From Prevotellaceae bacterium UBA1746 (GTDB lineage Bacteria; Bacteroidota; Bacteroidia; Bacteroidales; Bacteroidaceae), in contig CAJPJR010000062.1 of NCBI GenBank assembly GCA_905369775.1, positions 1 to 11,480 on the forward strand: a stretch of DNA of 11,480 bases, read 5' to 3'. Positions 1 through 7,224 of the stretch are shown here, piece by piece; the stretch's first letter is position 1; each line of letters opens with the position of its first letter. Below the pieces are notes generated by a model that saw only the letters and a list, made by a program, of their open reading frames with translations, made no database searches and was not told where the DNA came from. The translations under genes and the position numbers were made by a program.

Positions 1-282
1 GTGGGTGTTCATTGTGGGTTGTCCTTCTACAACGATTGCTCAACCTTATGTCCCTTTACCCGCCACGACATTCCCAAAGTGGACAAGGATACGGCCTACT
101 ACAAGGACATTGTCATCTACCTGACCCGCAACGAAAGCAAGGGAACGGCAACCCTTAAATTGGTGGCTCCCCCCAATCGCACACAACAACCCAAGCAATT
201 CAAATTCAGCGTTTCGGTAACCCCTCCCGGCACCTACATTTTCAAAGTCCACCAACCGGCGCTGCCTGCTAAAGCGCAGTAA
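1..282 (+). CDS. C-terminal fragment of an unrecognised protein
   Basis: An open frame runs from the first base to a TAA at 280-282 and gives 93 residues, so the gene almost certainly begins before the window; the GTG at base 1 is probably not its start. I do not recognise the family. Visible features are three cysteines close together near the left edge (residues 5, 13 and 17) and then a polar, beta-strand-like stretch rich in Thr, Val, Lys and Pro (for example TATLKLVAPP and FKFSVSVTPPGTYIFKV). That pattern would fit the last beta-sandwich-like domain of a secreted or surface protein, but this is only an impression. A strong terminator follows 60 bases after the stop, which supports a real gene end here. 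No signal peptide or membrane segment can be judged from a fragment. Confidence 0.6.
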   Translation: MGVHCGLSFYNDCSTLCPFTRHDIPKVDKDTAYYKDIVIYLTRNESKGTATLKLVAPPNRTQQPKQFKFSVSVTPPGTYIFKVHQPALPAKAQ

Positions 283-342
283 ACAGCGGTCATGCATAGA
301 TCATTGCCCCTATACGGCGGCAATGGTACACCCTCCCCTTCC

Positions 343-375
343 GCGCGTTCTCCCTTTGGGAGAGCGCGCTTTTTT
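343..375 (+). terminator. Rho-independent terminator after the first gene
   Basis: A 12-bp stem (343-354 with 358-369, one G-T wobble) closes a three-base TTT loop and is followed directly by six T residues (370-375). It lies between the stop at 282 and the ffh promoter at 419, so it separates the upstream gene from ffh. Confidence 0.85.
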
Positions 376-418
376 GTCTCACTCTCAACCCAATGCCGAG
401 CAAATGAAAAGAAATTCG

Positions 419-426
419 TATTTTTG
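419..426 (+). promoter_or_regulatory. Bacteroidota -7 promoter element for ffh-folD
   Basis: TATTTTTG matches the TAnnTTTG -7 consensus of the Bacteroidota primary sigma factor. Transcription would start near 432, giving a leader of about 40 bases before the ATG at 471. No TTTG was found at the expected 19-21 base spacing upstream, so only the -7 half is supported. Confidence 0.6.
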
Positions 427-470
427 CACGGAATAGTCCCCTATAAGTAACTCAGAATTCTCCGATATAC

Positions 471-1814
471 ATGTTCGACAATCTTAGCGAAAGACTTGAA
501 CGCTCGTTCAAAATACTGAAAGGTGAAGGCAAGATCACCGAGATCAACGTAGCCGAAACCCTCAAAGACGTGCGCCGCGCCCTGCTCGACGCCGACGTGA
601 ACTACAAGGTGGCCAAAACCTTCACCGACACCGTGAAGCAAAAGGCCCTCGGCCAGAATGTGCTCACCGCCGTGAAGCCCTCGCAGCTCATGGTCAAGAT
701 CGTTCACGACGAACTCGCCACCCTCATGGGCAGCGAGAGCGTGGACCTCAAACTCGAGCACCGCCCCTCCGTCATCCTCATGGCCGGTCTCAACGGTGCC
801 GGTAAGACCACCCTCGCCGGTAAACTCGCCCTCTTCCTCAAGACGAAGAAAAACCGCCGTCCGCTCCTCGCCGCCTGCGACACCTATCGCCCCGCCGCCA
901 TCGAGCAGCTCCGCGTCCTCGCCGAGCAAATCGAAGTGCCCATCTTCATGAATCTCGAAGAGAAAGATCCCGTCAAGATCGCCCTCGCCGCCATTCAGGA
1001 AGCCAAGGCCAAGAGCTACGACACGGTGATTGTCGACACCGCCGGCCGCCTCGCCATCGACGAAGCCCTCATGAACGAGATCGCCGCCGTGAAGGCCGCC
1101 ACCTCGCCCGACGAAACCCTCTTCGTGGTCGACGCCATGACCGGTCAAGACGCGGTGAACACCGCCAAGGAGTTCAACTCCCGCCTCGACTTCGACGGCG
1201 TGGTGCTCACCAAGCTCGACGGTGACACCCGCGGCGGTGCCGCCCTCTCCATCCGCGCCGTGGTGGACAAACCCATCAAGTTTGTCGGCACCGGCGAAAA
1301 GATGGAAGCCCTCGACGTCTTCCACCCCGACCGCATGGCCGATCGTATCCTCGGCATGGGCGACATCGTCTCGCTCGTCGAACGCGCACAGGAACAATAC
1401 GACGAAGCCGAAGCCCGCAAACTCCAGCGCAAGATCCAGAAGAACCAGTTCGACTTCAACGACTTCTTGGCACAGCTGCAGCAAATCAAGAAGATGGGCA
1501 ACATCAAGGACCTCGCCGCCATGATTCCCGGCGTGGGCAAGGCCATCAAAGACGTCGATGTCGACGACAGCGCCCTGCTCGGTGTCGAAGCCATCATCCT
1601 CTCCATGACCCCCTACGAGCGCCGGCACCCCGAGGTGCTCAACGCCAGCCGCAAGACGCGCATCGCCAAGGGATCGGGCAAGACCGTGCAAGACGTGAAC
1701 CGCCTGCTCAAACAGTTTGACCAAACACGCAAAATGATGAAGATGGTGAGCGGCAACGGTCTTCGCCAAATGATGAGCCGTATGCCCGGTCTGCCGGGAA
1801 TGCCCAAAGCATGA
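471..1814 (+). CDS. ffh: Signal recognition particle protein Ffh (SRP54 GTPase)
   Basis: This is the protein subunit of the bacterial signal recognition particle. With 4.5S RNA it binds signal sequences on nascent chains and docks with FtsY at the membrane, both partners hydrolysing GTP. The 447-residue length is normal for Ffh. An N-terminal helical domain (about 1-90) precedes the GTPase domain, with the P-loop GLNGAGKTT at 106-114, DTYRPAA at 137-143, DTAGR at 189-193, TKLDGDTRGG at 247-256 and GTGEK at 273-277. The Met-rich M domain runs from about 325 to the end, with the RNA-binding stretch RIAKGSGKT at 397-405 and a tail of closely spaced methionines. The ATG at 471 sits about 45 bases after a TAnnTTTG element and gives the usual N-terminus MFDNLSERL. 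The gene overlaps folD by four bases, so the two are probably co-transcribed. The 4.5S RNA gene is not in the window. Confidence 0.98.
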   Translation: MFDNLSERLERSFKILKGEGKITEINVAETLKDVRRALLDADVNYKVAKTFTDTVKQKALGQNVLTAVKPSQLMVKIVHDELATLMGSESVDLKLEHRPSVILMAGLNGAGKTTLAGKLALFLKTKKNRRPLLAACDTYRPAAIEQLRVLAEQIEVPIFMNLEEKDPVKIALAAIQEAKAKSYDTVIVDTAGRLAIDEALMNEIAAVKAATSPDETLFVVDAMTGQDAVNTAKEFNSRLDFDGVVLTKLDGDTRGGAALSIRAVVDKPIKFVGTGEKMEALDVFHPDRMADRILGMGDIVSLVERAQEQYDEAEARKLQRKIQKNQFDFNDFLAQLQQIKKMGNIKDLAAMIPGVGKAIKDVDVDDSALLGVEAIILSMTPYERRHPEVLNASRKTRIAKGSGKTVQDVNRLLKQFDQTRKMMKMVSGNGLRQMMSRMPGLPGMPKA

Positions 1815-2707
1815 CGCCGCACCACACGCCGCTGCTCATCGACGGAAATGCAGTGGCCGCACAAATCAAAGCCGACATCGCCCTCACCGTGCGCCGCCAC
1901 GTGGCCGAGGGCCATCGGCCGCCCTGTCTCGCCACCCTCTTGGTGGGACACGACGGCGGGAGCGAACTCTATGTGCGCAATAAGATTCGCGCCTGCCGAA
2001 GCTGTGGCATCACCTCGATCGAGCTTCAGTTTGACGCCGACATCACCGAAGGCGAACTGCTCCGCGAAATCGAACGCCTCAACGCCGACGAAAGCATTGA
2101 CGGCTTCATCGTGCAACTCCCCCTCCCCTCGCACATCGACGAGCACCGCGTGGTCGAAGCCATCGATCCGCGCAAGGACGTCGACGGCTTTCACCCCATG
2201 AACGTGGGGCGCATGGCGCTCGGCCTGCCCGCCTTCGTGAGCGCCACGCCGCTGGGCATCCTCACCCTCCTGCGCCACTACAGCATCCCCACAGCCGGCA
2301 AAAAGTGTGTCGTGATGGGGCGCAGCAACATCGTGGGGAAGCCCACCGCGCAACTCATGCTGCAAAAAGAGGGTGCCGACTGCACCGTGACCTGCGTGCA
2401 CAGCCGCACCGCCGATCTCGCCGCCGAATGCCGCACTGCCGACATCCTCATTGTCGCCCTCGGCAGCCCCGGTTTTGTCACGCCCGACATGGTCAAACCC
2501 GGCGCCACGGTGATCGACGTGGGCACCACCCGCGTGCCCGACACGTCGCGCCCTTCGGGCTTCCGCGTGGTGGGCGATGTCGATTTCGATGCCGTCGCCC
2601 CCAAGGCCGGCGCCATCACCCCGGTGCCCGGCGGAGTGGGCCCCATGACCGTGTGCTCACTCCTACAAAACACCCTCGCCGCCGCGCTCCACACCTACTA
2701 CCCCTGA
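1811..2707 (+). CDS. folD: Bifunctional methylenetetrahydrofolate dehydrogenase/cyclohydrolase FolD
   Basis: FolD is a cytoplasmic enzyme that oxidises 5,10-methylene-THF to 5,10-methenyl-THF using NAD(P)+ and then hydrolyses it to 10-formyl-THF, which feeds purine and formyl-Met synthesis. The 298-residue length fits the family. The N-terminal domain carries the YxxxK pair (Tyr54, Lys58), DGFIVQLPLP at 97-106 and KDVDGFHP at 122-129, which includes the conserved active-site Asp. The Rossmann half has GRSNIVGKP at 170-178, and the C-terminal signature PVPGGVGPMT is intact. All the residues usually considered catalytic appear present. The start ATG lies inside the last codons of ffh (the ATGA overlap at 1811-1814), which suggests translational coupling. 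No separate promoter was seen. Confidence 0.98.
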   Translation: MTPHHTPLLIDGNAVAAQIKADIALTVRRHVAEGHRPPCLATLLVGHDGGSELYVRNKIRACRSCGITSIELQFDADITEGELLREIERLNADESIDGFIVQLPLPSHIDEHRVVEAIDPRKDVDGFHPMNVGRMALGLPAFVSATPLGILTLLRHYSIPTAGKKCVVMGRSNIVGKPTAQLMLQKEGADCTVTCVHSRTADLAAECRTADILIVALGSPGFVTPDMVKPGATVIDVGTTRVPDTSRPSGFRVVGDVDFDAVAPKAGAITPVPGGVGPMTVCSLLQNTLAAALHTYYP

Positions 2708-2858
2708 ACCCGGTAGCGCCGATGCACGAAACCATTCGCAAGGGTCCCTCCTACTTCCGCGAACTTCTCCGCCGGGAGGCCACGATTTTTCACTCCATGG
2801 GGAGCGATGTCATTGATGCTTCGGTGTTTTTCTGCCCGCAAATTTAGCCTTTTCCCAC

Positions 2859-2920
2859 TTCCCTCGCAACACGAGAACGAATTCTTTTTTCGAAAACGAT
2901 GTTGCGAGGGAATGTTTTTT
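2859..2920 (+). terminator. 13-bp inverted repeat followed by T-run, possible terminator of ffh-folD
   Basis: TTCCCTCGCAACA (2859-2871) is matched exactly by its inverse complement at 2900-2912, separated by 28 bases. Six T residues follow at 2915-2920. The stem is strong, but the loop is long and it lies 150 bases after the folD stop. It could instead be a regulatory or repeat element. Confidence 0.45.
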
Positions 2921-3023
2921 GAAAACTCCCCAACTTTCTGCCGAAAGCTCGCCCCTCTCGCAGCATCCCTCCCCCCTTTTTCCGCTCCCGTCGCTCACCC
3001 GTGGGTGAAGCACGCCGGCGCTT

Positions 3024-3361
3024 CGCACGCGCACGCACACGTACGCCCACACACGCGCCCGCCTCAGTCGCTTTTCGTTTTTTGCCTTCACTCCTTCACC
3101 CGCACGTCACAAACGGCTATCTTCCAACACGTTAGGTGTGAAGGTTTTGAGAGTGAATGCCTTCACCTTCCCTTCACGCTCCGCCCGCCTGCCCTCACGG
3201 CACTATGGAGACGAGAAAGAAAAAGCGGCGAAAAGGTGAAGGAAAAAAGCAAAAGCCTTCACCCCTAACGCCATGATCTACTGTAACTTGCCGCATGGGG
3301 GTGAAGGAGTGAAGGCAAAAATCGAAAAGTGGCGGACGCGCGCGCGTATCGCGCGCACGCG
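3024..3361. repeat. Nested, near-symmetric inverted-repeat (fold-back) element
   Basis: Three nested pairs of arms share nearly one centre at about 3200. The outer arms are 31 bp, 3071-3101 with 3299-3329, and differ at one base. The middle arms are about 20 bp, 3130-3149 with 3250-3270, with one mismatch and one extra base. The inner arms are 10 bp, CCTTCACCTT at 3160-3169 with its complement at 3233-3242. The spacers between outer and middle arms are both exactly 28 bases (3102-3129 and 3271-3298), although their sequences have largely diverged. Alternating purine-pyrimidine GC tracts flank both sides (3024-3058 and 3336-3361). The similarity of the arms extends into these tracts (CCGCC next to CTTTTCG on both sides). 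The element could fold as one long hairpin in RNA or DNA, or be two inverted copies of a roughly 100-base repeat. Confidence 0.8.
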
Positions 3362-3529
3362 AGAGGGCGAGCGGTTCGTTCCCCCAACGCCCCCTCTCTT
3401 CCCGCTCCATCCAAGCGCACCTCCACCGCCTCTCACACCGGTGGTTTGCTGCCCGCCTTACAAAAAATCGCCCCGTCTCCAACGGGAGAAAAACGATTCG
3501 GTACGATATATTTTTCTCGTAGAAATGGC

Positions 3530-3537
3530 TATATTTG
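3530..3537 (+). promoter_or_regulatory. Bacteroidota -7 promoter element for the dehydrogenase gene
   Basis: TATATTTG is an exact TAnnTTTG match, 31 bases before the ATG at 3569. The leader would be about 25 bases. No TTTG is visible at the usual upstream spacing, although the preceding stretch is A/T-rich. Confidence 0.65.
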
Positions 3538-3568
3538 CCGCATCATTCACTTCCCAGCATCTCCCACA

Positions 3569-4387
3569 ATGGAAAAAAAGGTCATCCTCCTCACCGGTGC
3601 GAGCAGCGGCATCGGCTACCAAACGGCCGAATATTTGGCCAAACAGGGACACAGTGTTTACGGTGGGGCACGGCGTGTCGAACAGATCGAAGCTTTGGCG
3701 CCGGTCGGTGTGAAAGCTTTGCGTCTCGACGTGACTTCCGACGAAAGCATCGAGGCCGCTGTGGCCGAAGTCATGCGTGCCGAAGGGCGCATCGACGTGC
3801 TGGTGAACAATGCCGGCTACGGTTCGTACGGTGCCGTGGAAGACGTGCCCATCGACGAAGCCCGCCGCCAGTTTGAAGTCAACCTCTTCGGCTTGGCGTG
3901 TTTGGTGCAGTGCGTCCTGCCCCACATGCGCCGCCGGCAGAGCGGCACGATCATCAACATCTCATCGATGGGTGGGCACTTCACCGCCTATTTCGGCGCG
4001 TGGTATCACGCCACAAAATATGCGCTCGAGGCTTTCAGCGACGCGCTGCGCATGGAGACGCGCCCCTTTGGCATCCACGTTGCCCTCATCGAGCCGGGTG
4101 CGATCAAAACGCCCTGGGGCGACATCGCGGCCGACCACCTCGAAGAGAGCGCTCGGGGCGGCGTCTATGCCCCACAAGCAAATGCGGTCGCCAAGGCATT
4201 GCGCCGCCTCTATCGCGGTTCGCTATTGAGCCAACCCATGGTCATCGCCAAGGCCATCGGCCGTGCGGTGAATGCACGTCGGCCGAAAACGCGCTACCTC
4301 GTGGGCTTCGGCGCGAAACCCCTTGTGCTACTCCACACCCTGCTGCCCACACGCTGGTTTGACTACCTCATGACGCACTCCGGTTGA
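3569..4387 (+). CDS. Short-chain dehydrogenase/reductase (SDR), substrate unknown
   Basis: A classical SDR of 272 residues, a single Rossmann-fold oxidoreductase using NAD(H) or NADP(H), probably cytoplasmic. The cofactor loop TGASSGIG is at 9-16, NNAG at 80-83, the active-site Ser in ISSMGG at 131-136, and the Tyr-Lys pair in YHATK at 146-150. PGAIKTPW (176-183) is the usual post-catalytic PG motif. Arg35-Arg36 just after the second strand would favour NADP(H), but this is inference. The frame is open far upstream, but the ATG at 3569 was chosen because it begins the Rossmann strand directly (MEKKVILLTGASSGIG) and lies 31 bases after a good promoter element. The C-terminal tail has a hydrophobic stretch (GFGAKPLVLLHTLLP, 247-261). 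The gene stands alone between a repeat-rich region and a bidirectional terminator, so the neighbours say little about its substrate. Confidence 0.93.
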   Translation: MEKKVILLTGASSGIGYQTAEYLAKQGHSVYGGARRVEQIEALAPVGVKALRLDVTSDESIEAAVAEVMRAEGRIDVLVNNAGYGSYGAVEDVPIDEARRQFEVNLFGLACLVQCVLPHMRRRQSGTIINISSMGGHFTAYFGAWYHATKYALEAFSDALRMETRPFGIHVALIEPGAIKTPWGDIAADHLEESARGGVYAPQANAVAKALRRLYRGSLLSQPMVIAKAIGRAVNARRPKTRYLVGFGAKPLVLLHTLLPTRWFDYLMTHSG

Positions 4388-4435
4388 TCGCCCCTCAGCC
4401 GACTCCCTCGACGGCGCTCACCGGAACCGTGCCCC

Positions 4436-4481
4436 ACACAAAGCGCCCCCACTCCATGCGAGAGTGGGGGCGCTTTTGTGT
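4436..4481. terminator. Bidirectional terminator between convergent genes
   Basis: A perfect 14-bp stem (4441-4454 with 4462-4475) closes a seven-base loop. It extends by ACACA pairing to TTGTGT around one bulged T. T-rich sequence follows on the plus strand, and the mirrored T-rich sequence follows on the minus strand. It lies between the dehydrogenase stop (4387) and the minus-strand sulfatase stop (4524), so it can serve both. Confidence 0.9.
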
Positions 4482-4523
4482 TTCGCGGTCTGCCATGCGA
4501 TCCAATCGCACGCGGCCGGCGGA

Positions 4524-6113
4524 TCAATGTTTCGCTCGGCGGCGGAAGTAGGGTGTGGCCAGCTGGTGGCGCAGGATGAGATCGAGCTCTTTGGCCACCT
4601 GCGGCTGACTTTCGATCACGTTTTTGTTCTCTCCCTTCTTGAACGAAAGGTCGTAAAGCTGAGCTTCAGAGGCGAATCCGGTTTCGATTTTCGGTCCCCA
4701 AGGCACCATGGCGGGGCCTTTCATGGCGGGGATGTATTTCCACCGGGGGGTGCGCAGACTCACCTCGCGATTGTAGGCCATGGAGAGGATGTAGTCGCGC
4801 GGCTCGCCCGACCGTCCGAGCCAGGTATCGCAGAAGTTGCGGCTGTCGCAGGCCAAGGTGTCGTTGAGTTCGACGCCGGCGATGGGGGCCAGCGAGCGCA
4901 CGCCGTCAATGAGCGAGATGAGCGCGCGGCTTTCGCCGCCACGGCGCACGCCGCCTGCGGGCCAGCTCACGATGAAGGGCACGGCGCTGCCGGCTTCGAA
5001 GGCGCTGTATTTGCCGCCACGCCACGGGCCGCCGGGACGATGGGTGCCGGCCAAGCTTTCGGCATCGTCGGCATAGCCGTCGTCGAGCACGGGGCCGTTG
5101 TCGGAGGTGAGAATCACCAGGGTGTTGTCGGCGATGCCCAGTTTGTGCAGGCCGTCCATGATCTGCCCCACTGTCCAGTCGAGCTGCACGATGGCGTCGC
5201 CGCGCAAGCCCATGGGACTTTGGCCGCGGAAACGTTCGTGCGGCCAACGCGGCACGTGCACGTCGTTGGTGCAGAGATACATGAAGAAGGGCCGGTGTGT
5301 GCTGTCCTCCGGTTGCTGTGTGGCGGTGATCCAGCGCAGGGCGTAATCGGCGATGGAGTCGGCAATGTTCTCGTCTTTCCAGAGCGCTTTGCCTCCGCCC
5401 TTCATGAAGCCGATGCGCGAAATGCCGTTGACGATGCTCATGTCGTGGCCGTGGGAGGGGCGCAAACGGAGCAGCTCGGGATTTGATTTGCCGGTGGGTT
5501 CACCGGAGAAATTGCTGCGGTAGCTCACCTGGATGGGGGCCGAGGCATCGTAGTTGCGCACGCGTCCGTTTTCGATGAACACACAGGGCACGCGGTCGGC
5601 GGTGGCGGCCATGATGCAGCTGTAGTCGAACCCAAGATCGGCGGGGGTGAGGTCGATCTGTCCGTTCCAGTCCTGCTGTGCGGTGCGGCTGCCGAGCCCG
5701 AGGTGCCACTTGCCGATGGCGGCGGTGGTGTAGCCGGCGGCTTTGAAAAGATCGGCCAGGGTGAACTGCTCGGGGCGGATGACCATGGCGGCGTTGCCGG
5801 CGGCCACATCGGTGCCGGGGCGGCGGAAGGGGTATTCGCCCGTGAGGAATCCGTAGCGGGAGGGGGTGGAGGTGGAGGCGCAGGCATGGGCATCGGTGAA
5901 GCGCACGCCGTTGGCGGCGAGACGGTCGATGTTGGGGGTGTGCACCCGTTTGGCGCCGTAGCACGAGAAGTCGCCGTAGCCGACGTCGTCGGTCATGATG
6001 ACCAGCACGTTGGGGCGCTTCTCGGAGGTGGGCAACACGCGCACTCCGTCGCGCGCTGACGCGCCGACGGGCAACAAAGCGAGGACGAAGAGCGGGAGGG
6101 TAATTTTAGACAT
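4524..6113 (-). CDS. Exported S1-family sulfatase, Ser-type
   Basis: A 529-residue enzyme with an N-terminal signal peptide (hydrophobic 5-18, likely cut after GASA at 17-20), so it acts in the periplasm or at the surface. It should hydrolyse a sulfate ester, in Bacteroidales usually on host or dietary glycans. The sulfatase signature reads STPSR (82-86), so the residue to be converted to formylglycine is Ser82, not Cys; Arg86 is present. Metal ligands are visible in TDDVGYGD (Asp42, Asp43) and TSDNG (Asp338, Asn339). Other active-site residues are Lys135 and His137 in GKWHLG, His286 in NDVHVP and Lys368 in WRGGKYSAFEAG. Nothing looks missing. The Ser form would need a radical-SAM maturase (anSME), which is not in the window. 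The gene lies 46 bases after the guanylyltransferase gene and may be co-transcribed with it. The substrate is not assignable; an S1_15-like hexosamine or galactose 6-sulfatase is a guess. Confidence 0.93.
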   Translation of the reverse strand: MSKITLPLFVLALLPVGASARDGVRVLPTSEKRPNVLVIMTDDVGYGDFSCYGAKRVHTPNIDRLAANGVRFTDAHACASTSTPSRYGFLTGEYPFRRPGTDVAAGNAAMVIRPEQFTLADLFKAAGYTTAAIGKWHLGLGSRTAQQDWNGQIDLTPADLGFDYSCIMAATADRVPCVFIENGRVRNYDASAPIQVSYRSNFSGEPTGKSNPELLRLRPSHGHDMSIVNGISRIGFMKGGGKALWKDENIADSIADYALRWITATQQPEDSTHRPFFMYLCTNDVHVPRWPHERFRGQSPMGLRGDAIVQLDWTVGQIMDGLHKLGIADNTLVILTSDNGPVLDDGYADDAESLAGTHRPGGPWRGGKYSAFEAGSAVPFIVSWPAGGVRRGGESRALISLIDGVRSLAPIAGVELNDTLACDSRNFCDTWLGRSGEPRDYILSMAYNREVSLRTPRWKYIPAMKGPAMVPWGPKIETGFASEAQLYDLSFKKGENKNVIESQPQVAKELDLILRHQLATPYFRRRAKH

Positions 6114-6159
6114 AGCTCAAAAGGGGAGAAAACGGAAGGAGACAAGCATCGACGGGAAA

Positions 6160-7224
6160 TTATTTCGCCTTGCGGAACGAGCCGATGCGCTGCTCGTCGC
6201 TCATGCGACAAATGAGTAGGGCGTCGTCTTTTTCGACAACGATGCAGTTGTCGAGTCCCTGCACGACGACTCTGCGACCGGAACCGACATGCACGATGCT
6301 GTCGTGGGTGTCGTAGAGCGTCACGCCGTCGCCCACCACGGCGTTGCCGTAGCTGTCATGCGGCAGTTCGGCATGGAGCGAAGACCAGGTGCCGAGGTCG
6401 CTCCATCCGAAGGAAGAGGGGCGCACATAGACATCGTCGGCTTTTTCCATGATGGCATAGTCGACGGAGATGTTTTCGCAGTTGGGAAATTCCCGGGCGA
6501 TGGCGGCGCGCTCCTCCGCAGTGTCGTAGAGGGGGAGGAGATTTTCGAAGATGCGCGAAATGGCCGGCGCATAGACGCGGAAGGCATTGACGATGGTGGA
6601 AACGCTCCAAACGAAGATGCCGGAGTTCCAAAAATAATCGGACTGTGCCACATAGCTCTGCGCAGTGGCCAAATCGGGCTTTTCGCGGAAACCGTCGACG
6701 GCGTAGATATTTTGCTTGCGCGAGGAGGAATAGCTGAGGTCGGCCTTGATGTAGCCGTAGCCGGTGGAGGGACGATCGGGGTGGATGCCGAGCGTGACAA
6801 TGGCGTCGGTCTCGGCGGCGAACTCAATACACTCACCGATGCTCTGCGCGAAGGCGGCGGTGTCGCGCACATTGTGGTCGGCGGGCGAAACGACGAGTGT
6901 GGCTCGCGGATCGCGCTTCTTGATGCGCCAGGCGGCATAGCAGATGCAGGGGGCCGTGCCACGCATGCAGGGTTCGAGCAGAACGTTGTCGTGCGGCACG
7001 TCGGGGAGCTGCTCGGCCACGATCGCAGCATAGCGCTCGGAGGTGACCACCCAGATGTTTTCGGGCGGGACAATGCCGGCGAAACGGCCGACGGTGAGCT
7101 GCAACATGGTGCGCCCGCAACCGAGAATGTCGAGAAACTGCTTGGGGCGGGCTTCGCTGCTCATGGGCCAGAAACGACTGCCGATGCCGCCGGCCATGAT
7201 GACGAGGTGGATGTGGGAGGACAT
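6160..7224 (-). CDS. manC: Mannose-1-phosphate guanylyltransferase
   Basis: It makes GDP-mannose from mannose 1-phosphate and GTP, the precursor for mannosyl and, after further steps, fucosyl residues in envelope glycans. The 354-residue length matches the monofunctional form; there is no fused phosphomannose isomerase domain. The nucleotidyltransferase signature with GGxGxRxxP and the PKQ lysine spans residues 12-29. SPADH is at 113-117, FREKPD at 179-184, YFWNSGIF at 197-204 and GWSDLGTW at 273-280, all typical of the mannose rather than the glucose branch. The C-terminal part (about 286-354) is short repeated strands, consistent with the beta-helix of this family. The ATG at 7224 gives MSSHIHLVIMAGG, with the first strand placed as expected. 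No promoter was seen directly upstream, so transcription may continue from the DUF1573 gene. The symbol is used in a general sense. Confidence 0.95.
   Translation of the reverse strand: MSSHIHLVIMAGGIGSRFWPMSSEARPKQFLDILGCGRTMLQLTVGRFAGIVPPENIWVVTSERYAAIVAEQLPDVPHDNVLLEPCMRGTAPCICYAAWRIKKRDPRATLVVSPADHNVRDTAAFAQSIGECIEFAAETDAIVTLGIHPDRPSTGYGYIKADLSYSSSRKQNIYAVDGFREKPDLATAQSYVAQSDYFWNSGIFVWSVSTIVNAFRVYAPAISRIFENLLPLYDTAEERAAIAREFPNCENISVDYAIMEKADDVYVRPSSFGWSDLGTWSSLHAELPHDSYGNAVVGDGVTLYDTHDSIVHVGSGRRVVVQGLDNCIVVEKDDALLICRMSDEQRIGSFRKAK

Larger units (their letters stand above)
2708..3568. other. Gene-free 860-base region between folD and the dehydrogenase gene
   Basis: No convincing gene is present. 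The open frames here give low-complexity translations rich in Arg, Pro and Ser, and frames on opposite strands both read FCLHSFT, as expected from an inverted repeat rather than from real proteins. The stretch holds a 13-bp inverted repeat (2859-2912), a 14-base interrupted palindrome TCACCC-GT-GGGTGA (2995-3008), a large nested fold-back element (about 3024-3361), a small hairpin with 7-bp arms (3361-3367 with 3392-3398) and the promoter of the next gene (3530-3537). A possible 41-residue frame at 2722-2847 lies 14 bases after folD but has nothing else to support it. Confidence 0.7.

Noticed and set aside
441..1769. 442-residue open frame on the minus strand, antisense to ffh
   Set aside because: It covers ffh almost completely and its translation is repetitive Gly/Glu/His/Val, as produced by the C-ending codons of the plus-strand gene. 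Ffh itself is unambiguous.
2722..2847. Possible 41-residue gene 14 bases after folD
   Set aside because: The same frame is open well upstream within folD, so its openness is not informative. There is no promoter, no recognisable motif and no clear start signal.
3071..3329. CRISPR array or insertion sequence
   Set aside because: The repeats are inverted and nested rather than regularly spaced direct repeats, and no transposase or cas gene is nearby.
3361..3398. tRNA-like GGTTCG stretch inside a small hairpin
   Set aside because: No acceptor, D or anticodon arms can be drawn around it; only a 7-bp stem is present.
2807..3482. Open frames across the fold-back element on both strands
   Set aside because: The shared FCLHSFT translation on opposite strands follows from the inverted arms; the rest is Arg/Pro/Ser low complexity.
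4464..5486. 340-residue plus-strand frame over the sulfatase gene
   Set aside because: It is an antisense shadow of a clearly identified sulfatase, and the translation shows no family features.
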